Notes: generated by a model not told the origin, from the sequence alone. A DNA stretch of 64,000 bases from Telmatactis stephensoni (GCA_029948255.1 JALIZF010001760.1:186001-250000); one strand, 5' to 3'. Counted from the first letter of the stretch, positions 20,703 to 32,639 are shown. Program-made: numbers and translations.

Positions 20703-20728
20703 GGAATAGTTATGCAATTAATTCTAAG

Positions 20729-20731
20729 GAA

Positions 20732-20765
<34 letters not shown>

Positions 20766-20817
20766 AGCTGACTTCTTTTGTTTTCTTTTCTCTGGGGGCC
20801 ACAGAACAGTCAGCCCC

Positions 20818-20849
<32 letters not shown>

Positions 20850-20853
20850 CCCC
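20729..20853. mobile_element. MITE, 125 bp, TAA-flanked (PIF/Harbinger-like)
   Basis: About 45-bp terminal repeats (ctgtttatatggaggcgagc and inverse), with TAA directly on both sides (20726-20728 and 20854-20856). It lies between the hammerhead-like motif and the GIY-YIG fragment, so it inserted into the Penelope-like remnant. Confidence 0.68.
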
Positions 20854-20945
20854 TAAGGTACTAAAGTGCAGTGGACCGCACCAAGTCAAATAATGGAACA
20901 AAGGTCTAAATAAATTGAGTCAGATTGTTTGTTTGGGGACGGTTT

Positions 20946-21190
20946 TTAATCCCTGATGTACAACATTTCATATATCAGGCAATCCAACTTCCCACGGCAT
21001 TTTTTCCACACTGTGAAGTTCTTATAGACTTCTTGTGATCCAGAGTGATGGCAAGTTTGTAAATGTTTACGAATGGCCGAGCCAGGGAGGCAGTGCTCGT
21101 CAGTGCGTTGAAATAAGTGGTGGGCGGTATGACCCACGTACCCTGTATCACACAGTAGACATTGATATTTATTTTCACATTGGTTCGGTT
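20946..21190 (-). pseudogene. Penelope-like element GIY-YIG endonuclease fragment
   Basis: Read from about 21190 down, the frame gives CLLCDTGYVGHTAHHLFQRT, then SAIRKHL and the conserved tail KKCRGKLDCLIYEMLYIRD before a stop at 20946-20948. This is the C-terminal GIY-YIG endonuclease of Penelope-like retroelements. The reverse transcriptase that should precede it is not recognisable upstream, so only the 3' end survives. Confidence 0.72.
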
Positions 21191-21619
21191 TTCTTTGTTC
21201 TTATTCGGAGTTGAATATATGGTATAACCCCTGCTGGAGCAAAGAGCTAATTACTATATCAGTATGCAAGGAGAACATAGCATATTCCTTGCATACTAAT
21301 GTATGTTCACCTCGCATTGAAATTGCAAATCAGGGAACCGATAGTCTTTACACGGCCTTATTAAAGACTCCTGGAAGACCCGGTTGGAAACAGAATACAA
21401 AGTTGATACCCAATGCATATGACCTAAACACACTTTCACACGTGTGGGATGCATTTGGTTCACTCGTATGGTTTACTGCGTATATTTCTGACATGAACTG
21501 GCATAATTCAGCAACACAAATTTCTCTGTTTTAGACATTAATGAAATTTGTATTTTCGAAAACCTCACTAATGTAAAAAGAAGTCATTTATCGGCCTTCA
21601 GCTCGTGGTTATGTGCCTC

Positions 21620-21990
21620 TTTGTGTGTTCGTTTAGCAACATGTAGGGAGATAAATTCGTAGATTTCCAGTTCAAAGGAATTACTCTGAGTCGCGAGAGC
21701 TTCATTTCAAGTACTCCATTTAGAGTTCGATATTTGGTCAGAGTATTGGAGATCAAGCTCAAAATAACAGCCCATTCTGAAGCTCTTATAAGTGTATAGG
21801 TATATCTCGAGTTGAAAGCTCCATTTTACATTGTTTTACTGCTGGAAGAGCCTGTCTCTGGAAGCTATTTTTGGGTTTTCGGCCATCTTGCATTCCTAAA
21901 GTTCCTTACTGGCGTTCACTACGAACAGTTCGCACTCGCTCAAAGGTGATGAATGAAGGGCATTGTTTCTTACGCTCTTAACCAATCAGG
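21620..21990. repeat. Dispersed repeat pair member (partner 34313-34675)
   Basis: About 350 bases aligned by eye in direct orientation, sharing gagttcgatatttggtca, cagcccat.ctgaagctctt and gatgaatgaagggcattgtt. No terminal repeats or coding frame identify the class. Confidence 0.65.
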
Positions 21991-22185
21991 AACTGCATCA
22001 CGTCACCGATTGCGCAAGAATGGCCTTTTCTCGAGACGAAATCACAAATTAAGCTGGTTATCAGAAAATAAGTGTGGCAAAGCAATAGAGGTGTCGATGT
22101 GCTCCCCTTCCTTGTGAAATACCTATTTTCTGTGCATTTTACAGGATAGACCCATTTTGAAGACCTTTCTGACGTTCTCGTGAAC

Positions 22186-22555
22186 AATGTAGTGCAGGAA
22201 TATCGTGCACAAAGAAGGTATAATTGTTCAGTTTTTTGCTACAAGCATGAAAATTTATGCTGGCTAATTTCTGATGTAGCGCCACGCCCAAAAATCAATA
22301 CTTCCAGTTTTACACATGTGGAATTAATTTTCACTTAAAATTAAATACAATTGTTGCATTAACTAGTTGTTTCATGAAATGTGATAATTCTTTAAAGTAC
22401 TGTTCCTTCTACCTAACTGACTATAGTGTCCCACCCTATTCCTAGCTCGTACTTCCAGTTTTATGTAATGGCTTTAATTATATTCAAAATTGCTGAAAAT
22501 AACCGTTTTCTACAATGCTATCACTACCAACCAATCCTATTTGGTCTAATGATGT
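22186..22555. repeat. Dispersed repeat pair member (inverted partner 47967-48345)
   Basis: About 370 bases are an inverted copy of 47967-48345 with roughly 90% identity by eye, including ttagaccaaataggattggt and gtagaaggaacagtac. The class is unknown. Confidence 0.68.
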
Positions 22556-23554
22556 ATGCCCTTTTCATTTCACATGCACTGCCCCACCCAAAACTTAGTA
22601 CTGCCAGTATAGATACATAGGAATACCTCAAGTCTCTCAAATATCAAAATTATTCACCTTGTTTTAAAGTCAAGGAGATAGAATAATAGACGGATATAAT
22701 TGAAGCAACGCAATTTGAACAACATGCAACCATGGCAACGCCTTTTCAAAAGTACTTCCAGTAATAGTACATTGTAATTGTTTCTTGGGATTACTGGGGT
22801 TTATTAATTTTGTAAAATTTATTAATTTTGAATTATGGAAAATCTAATATTTTTTTAAGGTAAGAATCTTTGACAAGGGAGAGGGCTATTGCACTTCAAT
22901 CGTAGCAATCACTAAATTTTATTATTTCACTAACTTCCCAAACGAATTAATTCCAAATCACACATGGATGTGCGCACGAGCTGCAATTTTGCACATTTTT
23001 ATCTTTCTAACATGTACATCTGGTCAGGTGGCTACACATTTCCAAAATCTCTTGCTTAGTTTTTCCACAATTGCGTCAATTCAATCTTTTCGGTCCGCCT
23101 TTGTCTACTGCCAAGTCAGGCGCAGAGGGTAGCTGCAACTACTGGTCCAGCTTGATAAGCGGTTCTCTTAATGTGTTTGTGGTGGAGTGCTGCAGATGGG
23201 ATGCTGCCCCCATTGACTTGGCTCTTTTGAAAACATTTCCTTCTATAGAGTCAATAACTATTTGGCAAAAGTTAGTTTAACTGTACAGTAGTACAACAAA
23301 CTGCTGCAGAAGACTGATATATATTTCCAACAGATCTTTACTTACAGAATCATTCAAGGGCCGTTCAAATGTTGTTTTACCTCTGCAAATAATACCTCCA
23401 AGTCTCCAAGGCAGAGATTTTCCGGAATAAAGACATTTGATTGCAGCCCGTGAAGGCAAAGAAACGAAAAGTTGAAGTTTTACTTCGAAATCGCGGGAAG
23501 TTGGTGCGCAGTTCTTCAGAGCCAGAGGCTCGTGGAAAAAGCAATTGAAGATGG

Positions 23555-23685
23555 GCCCTTTTCCCCCCGCTGTCCACCGGTGCTCCATTTTTACGGAAAG
23601 AACAGAAGTCGAAACAAGGATATGAATTCACTGATGGGGATCAAACTTAGGACCTCTCGCACTAACTAACTGTGCAACTTTTGCT
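23555..23685 (-). mobile_element. tRNA-derived SINE (minus strand), partner of 32640-32830
   Basis: On the minus strand tgcgagaggtcctaagtttg, with B-box-like AAGTTTGATCC, is followed by a body sharing gtttcgactt and ggagcac with 32640-32830. Confidence 0.42.
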
Positions 23686-24089
23686 CATAAAAGTCGTGGA
23701 AGCCATAGAAAGCAGGAAGTGCAGCTGATTTGCTAGGACCAAGTGCTCTGAAAACTTCAAGAACTCCAATAATGTGGAAAGATTTTTCTGCTGCGCCCTC
23801 TCCAAACATGGCGACTGCCAACACCACCACGTCAGCGTCGAGAGTACGGGGTTACAAAAGTTTAATTTCTTTAGTTTTAGATAGCCGATTCAAAAAAGGT
23901 CTATACCACTGCGGCTTGTTGAACTACAGGCAACCAGTGCACGCTTCGAGGAGCGTCTTGTTAAAAAGTTTACTAACGACAACATATCTATCGCTCTTAC
24001 TCTAGCGGCAGCTAATCTAAATGTCCTTTTTAAGCCGATTTTGGGCTCGCTTTCACATGGGCACGAGTGAACGCACGAGTGCGTCTAGT

Positions 24090-24445
24090 TAACGGTTCTT
24101 TGAAAGAATAAGTCAATGGTCGCTTACAAGCTCATGAAAGAGTGCTGGTAGCTAAAAAAATGTATAAAAAAGGACAATGAAACAAAATAGGGTTTCTTCA
24201 TGAAAACAACGAAAAGAAAAGTAAAAATAAATGAACAAAAACTGACTAATTTAGAAAGAACTGAATGCTACAATAACCTAGTTTTAGAAGCCCCTTTCTA
24301 CATTGTGATGTCATACTGCTCGATATTGGCAAAGACGGTTTTACTTGATTGAAAGCAATGAGCAAAAAAGTTGCCAGAACATGTTAATTTTCCTTCAGTT
24401 TTCTAAGTTTTTTCCTGCTCTATTCCTAGTTTTCGACGTTTCTTG
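24090..24445. repeat. Dispersed repeat pair member (partner 44950-45305)
   Basis: Direct copy sharing gaaaagaaaagtaaaaataa, cgatattggcaaag and ggttttacttgattgaaagc. Confidence 0.65.
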
Positions 24446-24812
24446 ACGTCAACGTAATTTAATCTAAGTGATGGTTCTGACATCAAACCAACTTGAACCA
24501 TCTGCCCTGTCGTACAGTTAGTCATACAATTTTGCGCTAAAATGTTACGGATTGAGGTTATTTTTATTTATTAATAGGAAGTTGACACCATATCGCCTGC
24601 ACAATACGTACAAACAATAGAATTTGATTTTACGCACGCACCTATACAAACCGTTTCTCTTTAAATGGTTGCACGAACGTTGGCGTCAACTACCTGTTAC
24701 AAAAAATAACCTTATAGCAGCTACACGAGCGAATTTTGGCTTGCACAGGCGACGCGATTTTCTGAAATTTTCACCGTTCGTTGGTGATTTCAGAAAATCG
24801 TAGTGCATGTAT

Positions 24813-25039
24813 GGAGGTTTTTCAGTCACGTGATATTGGCGGGCAAACGTAAGCCGAGGAAAGCGAAAACAATGGAAAAATCACAAGGAATGAATTTGAT
24901 TATACAAACATGGACATTTATCAAGCTTTCCAGCCACTTTCTAAATTTCCAAACTCTTCGATAAGACGCCAAACCCATCACAAATTTGCCCGCCAGTATG
25001 GCGCGAACAATGGATATGACGTCACGTGAAAAACCTCAA
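24813..25039. mobile_element. TIR element with GAGGTTTTTCACGTGA ends
   Basis: Left gaggtttttcagtcacgtga and right tcacgtgaaaaacctc are inverted, as are tggcgggcaaa and tttgcccgcca inside. A separate hairpin (gcgattttctgaaa / tttcagaaaatcg) lies just before it at 24751-24800. Confidence 0.6.
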
Positions 25040-25620
25040 TAGGCACCAAGCACATAGCGCAGACATCAATACCAGTTTGACTCTCTTAGTACTATGGTCT
25101 CTCGATCTCACTTAATTGCTTGACATTATTATATGCATACTAAGCATTATGGAAATCTTTTTTTATACACCTATTTCAATAAACGTTGTCGGCAATGCCT
25201 ACTCACCCGAAAGGAAGCATGGGTAACATTACTAAAGCTATAAAATCACACAAATATCCACACCATAATTCAATTTCAGCTTGCCATAACCTAGTACATC
25301 AAAGAGCTAGCTTCATTTGCTGATTTTAAAATCAAGACCAATGCGAAAAAGAGAGGGAAATTTTGCAACTACCCATGCTCCTTTTCGGTCTAGTTGCGTA
25401 GGCTTGAGACCTCTCATACGACAACCTTTTTTGAAATAGGTATATCATCGGGCAACTTTGGTTCCATTTAGCGAGACGAAGTCGACCCATGCAAGATACC
25501 GATGTCGAGATTACACGAGACCTGGGAACTGTTTCTCGAAAGAACCGATAACTCTAGGACCCGTTAATATGTACCCGATAAAGTGTTCTGGTTCTCAAAG
25601 CGTAAACTTGTCTTAATAGT

Positions 25621-26550
25621 CCAGGAAAATGGTGCAGAATTTATGTAGAATTGTGCAAATTTGTGTAACAAGCATGAAACTTGGCACACTGATCAGAGGT
25701 TCACGTCCTGAATAATTCTGGAGGTGGAGCCACGCCCAGAAATCAATTACTTACATATCGATATTTTGGAATTAATTATCTCAGAAACAAAGATAAAGCT
25801 TTTTCTTGGCTTATAAACTAAAATTTTAAGGTTTATTTTGCTCAATTCTTTATAATATAATTCCATTACTATATAACTGGAAGTTTTCTTTTTCAGTTAG
25901 GCGGTGCTCCATATCTAGGATTACTTTGGGCCTAAAGCCCGGTTCCCACACGACGACATAAGCATAGTCATAAACATAAGCCATAAGAAAAAAAAACTTT
26001 TCCATTTTCTTATGCTTATGACGTTATGTTGCGTGTGGGAACCGGTAAAAAACCCTTATGCTTATGCTTATGTCGTCATGTGAACCGGGCCTAGGGGCCT
26101 AAGCCTTTAACATTGTGCAAGATTTCACATGGACACCACGAGAGGAAAAACCTTTTGTATCAATTACATTTAGAATGTATTCAATCTCTATAGTTAGTTT
26201 TCCAAGTAGCATTTAGGGGGCGTGGCTCTCAATCAAAAAATACTCAGCATACTCTACCTTTTCACCACCCTTCATTACACCCTTTTGCGTTAACATTAGA
26301 CACTGTTTATCTTTGTTTCTTTAATTCCAAGAATATCGATATGTAAGTAATTGATTTCTGGGCGTGGCTCCACCTCTTGAATTACTTAGGTCATTAACCT
26401 CTATGGATATGCCAAATTGCCAATTGAAGTTCTACTTTGAAAAGGAATATTAATAGGTCCCAATTTCCACTGTTTCTGAGCATCTATCCCCAATGTAAAC
26501 AAACTGTGACGTCATTATGCGATAGGGCAATTCTGCACCATTTTCCTGGG
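25621..26550. mobile_element. TIR element, ~930 bp, CCAGGAAAATGGTGCAGAAT ends
   Basis: The ends CCAGGAAAATGGTGCAGAAT and inverse are joined by a second inverted pair inside (gaggtggagccacgcccaga; cgatatgtaagtaattgatt). Its right half recurs at 35215-35480, and its CGATAGGGCAATT end at 38073-38420. It is interrupted by 25936-26094. Confidence 0.65.
25936..26094. mobile_element. MITE nested in 25621-26550 (8-bp duplication)
   Basis: GCCCGGTTCCCACACGACGA ... and its inverse form the ends. GGGCCTAA flanks both sides (25928-25935 and 26095-26102), an 8-bp duplication as for hAT elements. The interior is cttatgctta repeats. Confidence 0.72.
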
Positions 26551-26899
26551 CTATTGCACATAAAAACTCTCTGCTCTTAGGTTTCGCGGGCTTTTTGCTT
26601 TTCGTCATGTGTAATACCATATATGTTTAGCTAGCTAGAATATCAAAGTATAGAGGTTTCAAAGTAGGGATCGGAAATCCCCTGGATTTACGAACAATAG
26701 ATGCTTTTAACAAGATGTTTAGCTTAGATCGCATCAATAGAAATATCGTCGTTTTGGAAAAAATTGTTCTTGTAATACGTACGTACTGAACAACCTTATT
26801 CAATAACGATAAGAAAACTCAAACACTACTTAAGTCTACAAAGTAAAGAAGTGTGTCACATAACTTACTAGAAACAGTTTGACCTTGACATCTCTGGAA

Positions 26900-27210
26900 T
26901 AATATCCTAGCAGACATAATTCATTTGGTCTCCGTTTCCCATGATTGGCAATGTTTTCACGTGCAACCAATCACATTGGAAAAGGCGCCGTCCAATCTGA
27001 TTGTGTTTACGAAAACACCCATCCTTGCGGTTAATTGAGGCCTGTCTTACAGGACATTATAAAAGAGAGAGTTACTCAAATAGATAGTTATCCCTTTTAG
27101 ACCTAGAACTAGACGTGTGTTTACAAGCCCTTAAAACGTAATAAAACAAAGACTACAGCGAAGGAACTGTCTCGTCTTAGAGTTTAAAGGGGTGGTGGGA
27201 GGAATTGGGG
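26900..27210 (+). promoter_or_regulatory. Promoter-like stretch, possibly a solo LTR
   Basis: CCAAT boxes (26969, 26992), a TATA box (attataaaagag, about 27057) and AATAAA (27140) occur in the order of an LTR or a short transcription unit. No paired LTR or gene was found, so this is weak. Confidence 0.22.
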
Positions 27211-28032
27211 CTCAGGGCAATCTTTCCCCTTATTCCTTATTTCTGTGATTGCTTTTTCCAACCTTATATCCTTCGGTGAAATTTCTGTCGCTTTAATTTT
27301 CCATACCATAGTGATGACCTTTTACTTGAACAAAGGAAATCGGCTAAATCATTGAAAAAAATTATTATATCATCTTGCTTTTATTGAGTTAGCGCGTACA
27401 GTAAAATGCCCGTCACGTGAACGTCCTAATTGACATGCTTCATGCCATGTTATAGTCTCCTTCGCGTTTTACGAAATGTCCGGGGGCTACAAAGGAGACT
27501 AGCCCTGTCAGTGAGAAATCATAGTTTAATATTTCAGTATGTAAATTCTAGTGATGACCTTTATCCCAGTGATATAAATATGCCCAGACAAAAGTATTGC
27601 GAAACTCTAAATATACCTTGAGACATAGCTAGATTTCCTTCTGTTTTCATTGTGCAGAATTCAGTAGTAACACTTTCAGTGTTAATATAATTATCACAGT
27701 GTTTCTTTCATTAACTTTGAAATCTGTGACTAAACTAAAACCTTAATCTATGGTGAATTTGAATTGAAAACCATACTTGATTTCAGCTACTTTCTCTAAT
27801 AACCCAATCTCCACGATAATGGTAACGTATATGACCAAAGCTACGTGCAACTGCATGCAATGGCTATCGATTTGTTAAGCTAGTCTTCAAACATTAGCAC
27901 CAAACATAATTTAATATCAAAATGTTTTTTCCCTCTCAAACAAGCAATGCTATTCCAGATGTCGATATGTAAATTCTGATTTAACCTTTATGCATGCATG
28001 ACAACTTCAGTTGTCTGAGTTGTCGGTGAACA

Positions 28033-28060
28033 CCAATGACGTCATGGTTACCATGGTAAT
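28033..28060 (+). promoter_or_regulatory. CCAAT, CRE and X-box cluster upstream of the TRIM-NHL gene
   Basis: CCAAT (28033-28037) overlaps the full CRE TGACGTCA (28037-28044). Three bases later comes GTTACCATGGTAAT (28047-28060), which fits the RFX X-box consensus. The cluster lies 67 bases before the ATG of the TRIM-NHL frame, so it is likely its proximal promoter, open to CREB/ATF and RFX factors. Confidence 0.55.
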
Positions 28061-28126
28061 TACTATATCCTGCAGTTCTCGGAACTCTGTGCCACGACAC
28101 GCCAGACTACAACATGGCTGAGCTCA

Positions 28127-30397
28127 ATGAATTTGTTGTCAAGCTTAGAAAAAGAACTTACGTGTATAATTTGCCAAGACATCTTTAACGAGCCCAAGAC
28201 GCTTCCGTGTCTACACAGCTTGTGTGAGAACTGTATTCAAGGATGGAGAGAATCGTGCAGGACCCGAAGACAGCGATTTACTTGTCCTACTTGCATGACA
28301 CCAATCGAGTTAGAAGATGGCGACATAGCAAAGCTCAAATCTTCGTTCCATCTCGAGTCATTGAAGGATCTTCTCCTTGCAATGAAAAGTAAAGCAAGCG
28401 AACAAGCCAAACTAGACCTACCAAAGTGTGTTTCTTGCGAGAAACATGTTACTTTAGTTGCCTTCTGTCCTGAGTGCGAAGGCATGGTTTGCGCTGACTG
28501 CAAGAACGCCCACACTATGGTCAAACAACTCCGAGAGGAACATCAAGTGACTTTGTTTGGTGACTTGAAGCAGGAACATGTCAACGCCTACATTACCAAT
28601 CAACAACGATGCCCAGAAGAATTCCACGAAAAATACAAGCTCAACTGTTATTGTCAGAGATGTCGGAAATCCATTTGTCAAATGTGCTCCAATACAGATC
28701 ATAGCACTCACAAAAAGGTCAGTGTTGAGGCAAAAGCCGAAGAAATCAAGCGACTTATCGATCGAGAATTAGATCGAGTACATCAACAGAAACAGAGATT
28801 CCTGCATGAACTAGAACTATCAAATCAAAACATAAGACGCTTAGAGAATGAAATCAACACAGCCAAGAAGGCAGTGTGCGATCAAATACAAACTCAAATC
28901 GAGATCTTACAAAATCATCAAAAGGCCATAACTGGAACCTTGGAAGAAATGTTGCTGGAACATAAGAAAGCAAATGATGATGAGAAAAGTGAGATTTCTA
29001 CTGCCATCCAACAGCTCGATGCAATGAATGACCAGGGCAAAGCTTTACAAGACCAAAATGTTCCTCATTTTATTATTGAAAGCCAATTTCCTGAACGATG
29101 TCAAGAAGTGTTGGAAAATCGTCCATCTATTTTGAAATTTCAACCCAATAAACGAAACACAACAGTGCGATATATTGCCAGCATCCCAGTTACCCCACCT
29201 TTGCATGAGCTTGGCCAGATTGAAGAGAGCGTCCCAGATCCATCTCGCTGTTCTATTGTAGAATTACTGTGCAACGTCAAAAATAACGATTTAGCCAGAA
29301 AATGTGAAATAGTGACAAAGAATTCACAAGACCAAGTTTGCTACACTAATGGAGGCTCGATTGATGTAAAAATCAAGGATGATAGTGGTTGCGAGGTTAA
29401 AAACGAACTTATCGAGAGTGAATGTGGGAAATTTATCGTGACATACAAAGCAGAGAAGCCTTCACCGTACCAAATCATGGTAAGCATTGCAGGAAAAGAG
29501 GTCAAAGGCTCTTCTAAGACATTCCATGGTAAAATTGACTTAAAACCTGTGAAATTCTTTGGAGAAAAGGGAGATGGAAAGATAAAATTGAATGAACCCA
29601 ATTCACTTGAAGTAAGTGTTAATAGTCGAGAAGTAGCAGTTGTTGATACTTCGAATAATCGCATTATGATATTCAGTGCTGACGGAAAGTACATACGGCA
29701 GTTTGGTGTTAAAGGAACGGGAGATGGTCAGCTATGGTATCCACGTGGAGTAGCCATGAATGAAAACAACCTGCTTGTCAGCGATAATCCAGAGGCTAAA
29801 GATGCAGAATATGGTAGGATACAAGAGTTCGACATCAACGGTACTTACCTAAGAACTATCCATAGACAAAAACCAAGAAATGTACTAAATAGAATATATG
29901 TTATAAATCAACACATTGTGATGTGCTGTAAGCATCGTGATGATAAAACTCAGTCAGGTATAAAGTTATTGAGTATACAGTCTGGACATGTTGTTAAAGA
30001 AATTCGTACCACTGGAAAGGTACCAGTCTTCATCGCATATGGTAACCATAAATACTTTGTATCATATGGCAATCCTCAGAGACAACAATTGAACTATATA
30101 GATGTTTATGATGAGAATCTTGAATTCCTGTACAAGTTTGGAGAGAAAGGGAAAGGCAACTGTCAGTTTGATGGTTTAAGTGGACTTGCCGTTTATAGGG
30201 GAGATATGCTTCTTGCCTGCGATACTGATAACCACCGTGTGCAAGTGTTGACACAAGAGGGGCAATTTGTAACCCACTTCGGTAGCCGTGGTTCAGATCT
30301 GGGTCAAATGCTCGAGCCCATTGATGCTGTTTTTACTCCAGACGGTGACGTTTTAGTGTTGGAATTTGGTGGGGAACGCGTACAAGTGTGGAGGTGA
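28127..30397 (+). CDS. TRIM-NHL protein (RING, two B-boxes, coiled coil, filamin, NHL repeats)
   Basis: Intronless, 756 residues. The RING C3HC4 uses Cys13, 16, 28, His30, Cys33, 36, 53 and 56. B-box 1 lies around 101-139 and B-box 2 around 162-195. A coiled coil covers about 200-330, a filamin-type Ig domain about 385-475, and NHL beta-propeller repeats about 480-756 (VKFFGEKGDGKIKLNEPNSL, FGVKGTGDGQLWYPRGVAM, FGEKGKGNCQFDGLSGLAV). Members of this architecture (TRIM2, TRIM3, TRIM71) are E3 ubiquitin ligases; the NHL propeller binds RNA or protein partners. Cnidarians carry many intronless copies, so one-to-one orthology is doubtful. An ATG at 28114 with better context (aacATGg) is out of frame and reads MAELNEF before diverging, so the true N-terminus may be misframed by one base. 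Confidence 0.9.
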   Translation: MNLLSSLEKELTCIICQDIFNEPKTLPCLHSLCENCIQGWRESCRTRRQRFTCPTCMTPIELEDGDIAKLKSSFHLESLKDLLLAMKSKASEQAKLDLPKCVSCEKHVTLVAFCPECEGMVCADCKNAHTMVKQLREEHQVTLFGDLKQEHVNAYITNQQRCPEEFHEKYKLNCYCQRCRKSICQMCSNTDHSTHKKVSVEAKAEEIKRLIDRELDRVHQQKQRFLHELELSNQNIRRLENEINTAKKAVCDQIQTQIEILQNHQKAITGTLEEMLLEHKKANDDEKSEISTAIQQLDAMNDQGKALQDQNVPHFIIESQFPERCQEVLENRPSILKFQPNKRNTTVRYIASIPVTPPLHELGQIEESVPDPSRCSIVELLCNVKNNDLARKCEIVTKNSQDQVCYTNGGSIDVKIKDDSGCEVKNELIESECGKFIVTYKAEKPSPYQIMVSIAGKEVKGSSKTFHGKIDLKPVKFFGEKGDGKIKLNEPNSLEVSVNSREVAVVDTSNNRIMIFSADGKYIRQFGVKGTGDGQLWYPRGVAMNENNLLVSDNPEAKDAEYGRIQEFDINGTYLRTIHRQKPRNVLNRIYVINQHIVMCCKHRDDKTQSGIKLLSIQSGHVVKEIRTTGKVPVFIAYGNHKYFVSYGNPQRQQLNYIDVYDENLEFLYKFGEKGKGNCQFDGLSGLAVYRGDMLLACDTDNHRVQVLTQEGQFVTHFGSRGSDLGQMLEPIDAVFTPDGDVLVLEFGGERVQVWR

Positions 30398-30651
30398 ATC
30401 AATTAACATTGCCAATTGCCAATTATTTTTCAGCATCTTTAGAAAGGAACTAACAAAAGCTTAATCCTATATGTTACAAAACAGTTTTATTGAACTTTAT
30501 CCTTCCTTAATATCTTTAATCTCGTTAGTTCTAGGTATAGAATAGGTCACGAACTGGTCTTTCACCGGTTCACTGTGACCGGCGCGGCAGGTCCACCAAT
30601 GTCAGCCGAGACTTTCTGGTCACCTGATTAGTTACTTTTTTGAAATACCTC

Positions 30652-30754
30652 AGAGCACATTTCGTATGAATGTGAAACCCAGTTCCTTGCCGTGACTGTG
30701 TCAGTGCCGTGTTGTTTCTTCCGTGCTGTTTTCACAGTCATACGAAATTTACTC
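30652..30754. mobile_element. TIR element, CATTTCGTATGA family
   Basis: agcacatttcgtatgaatgt and acagtcatacgaaattt are inverted ends. Full copy at 50985-51131, partial copy at 63901-64000. Confidence 0.6.
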
Positions 30755-30882
30755 AATGCAACAAAATACATTGAAATATGCGTAGTTAGACTCCTGCTTC
30801 AGAAAAGATCCTGTTTCCTCTCCTGCTTCAGAAAAGATGAGATTTTAGAATACGTGGACGAGCGAAAAATGGGCGAGGGGTT

Positions 30883-30884
30883 GT

Positions 30885-30915
<31 letters not shown>

Positions 30916-30924
30916 GGGGGGGGA
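30883..30924. repeat. GT microsatellite followed by poly-G
   Basis: gtgtgtgtgtgtgtgtg runs into more than 20 G. Its length is likely unreliable in assembly. Confidence 0.9.
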
Positions 30925-31665
30925 CGAGTTGGGGAGGGGAAAAGGGACGTATCGTTTTAGAATACCATTGAATATATAGTTGTTTCCAGAAATGAGAGCC
31001 CAGAATGTTTAGCGTGATGTCACAGAATGTGTTCATGCAGAGGGACTTGTTACATGCAACATCTCAAATGTAGAACATCATCTTACCTTTGCAACTGTTG
31101 CACGCGACGCCCCAAGGGATAAACACACGACATGGTTCCTCATTTTGTGGGAAGTCGCGCGAGAAGAGCCTTCACGGCACATAAATTGAATACATATTTG
31201 TTATTCTAAACTATCTTGTAAAAGCAAGCCTTATTTTTGATATCCTACAGTATTTGTGTAGTAAACTTTGTTTGGTGGTTTTCAAACAGTTACCATCTCC
31301 TCTCCAGTTCGGTGGAAGTTTTGGTCTCTAAAATTATCTAATGCGTAGATTCAAGATTTCGGGAGCCATATCTGTTGGACACTTTGTAGGAAATATTTTT
31401 ATTGGGAAAACTACGGATGGTAAAAAAAAAGAAGCAAAATATTCCATGAAGCTAGTACGCCTAGCTAATGTATCGAGCATGAAATGATATGCCATTAGTA
31501 ATTTCGTAACCTATATGTTGAATTGTTGAACAAATAATTAATTGGCACGGCTTGTTTGTGAAACACGTGCATGGAATATATCCCAAGAAAATTCATTTAT
31601 GTATCTCGAGTAGATTCACGATTTAGGGCGCCATGTCTGTTGAACATTACATAAAGTCTGATTTA

Positions 31666-31776
31666 GGGCCCGTTAGCATGAGAGAGTGTGCCCCTATGTA
31701 GTAGGGATAACTCTTTTGTTTTGTGTCCCCCAGAGTAAAGAAAACAAAAGAGTTATTCTATCATGTGAATGGGCCC
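31666..31776. mobile_element. TTAA-flanked MITE, GGGCCC ends, 111 bp
   Basis: GGGCCCGTTAGCATGA ... TCATGTGAATGGGCCC, flanked by TTTA and TTAA. The interior pair aactcttttgtttt / aaaacaaaagagtt is perfect. Confidence 0.62.
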
Positions 31777-32254
31777 TTAATCTATGCTACTCGGCTCAAC
31801 ATTGTTCAACATTTGTTTATCAACGATGAAATTTAAGTGTTGCATTGAATCAGCATTCAACTCTGTACATCCCTCAACAAGCGACAATTTGTTGCATGAA
31901 TATAACACGTTCTATTTTCTTCAATTGAAAATTCGATTCAGTTCAACTTCAACATTCAACACACCATGATACACGAGTCAACATTTGTTGACTGCAATTG
32001 TGGAACGATAATGCTGAACAACTGTTGAACCGTGTATCATTTTCTGAATGATTTTTGTAGAGAAAAACCACGCATTGTACAACAGTTGAAAACGTAGTCT
32101 CACAGCGCATCCCAGTATATAGTCCAGATATGGGGGTATGTACCCCATCTGGGGGAGATGGCTTATAGAAAACTCACAATTATTTCAGCTCTATTCACAC
32201 CTTATATACTTGTAAATACTTTGGAATTTATATTTTTCTATATATAACTAATCC

Positions 32255-32486
32255 AATTAACGTTGTCGCTGAAAAAAGCCTAAAGCCTAAAGCTTTGAGA
32301 GCGGAATCATGAAAAAATTTTATCACTGCCGTGACATCATTACAATAAAAAAACTCACTGTATGCTTGCAAATTCTACAACTTGGACACATATTCCTTAA
32401 TTTCTCAGATAGCCTACAGAGAAGTTTGTTAGTACACAAAAGATATTTGAAAGCCTCTAGGCTTTTTTTCAGCGACAACGTTAATT
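32255..32486. mobile_element. TIR element, AACGTTGTCGCTGAAAAAAGCC ends
   Basis: aacgttgtcgctgaaaaaag at the left and its inverse at the right, nearly perfect over 26 bp. The interior is A/T-rich without a frame. Confidence 0.66.
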
Positions 32487-32639
32487 TAAATAGCTATACA
32501 TTTTTACTTGAATACCTATAACACTTGTAACATCTTAACACTTGTAAAAATGCAAATTAAATACTTTCTAGTTTTGCGTTGTATCAAAATTTACTTTAAA
32601 CTTTCATCAGCTTGAAAAGGTTAAGGTAAAGCACTAAAT

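Noticed and set aside
23071..24005. Cluster of short frames on both strands
   Set aside because: No domain, no codon bias and no splice partners; part is a SINE copy at 23555-23685.
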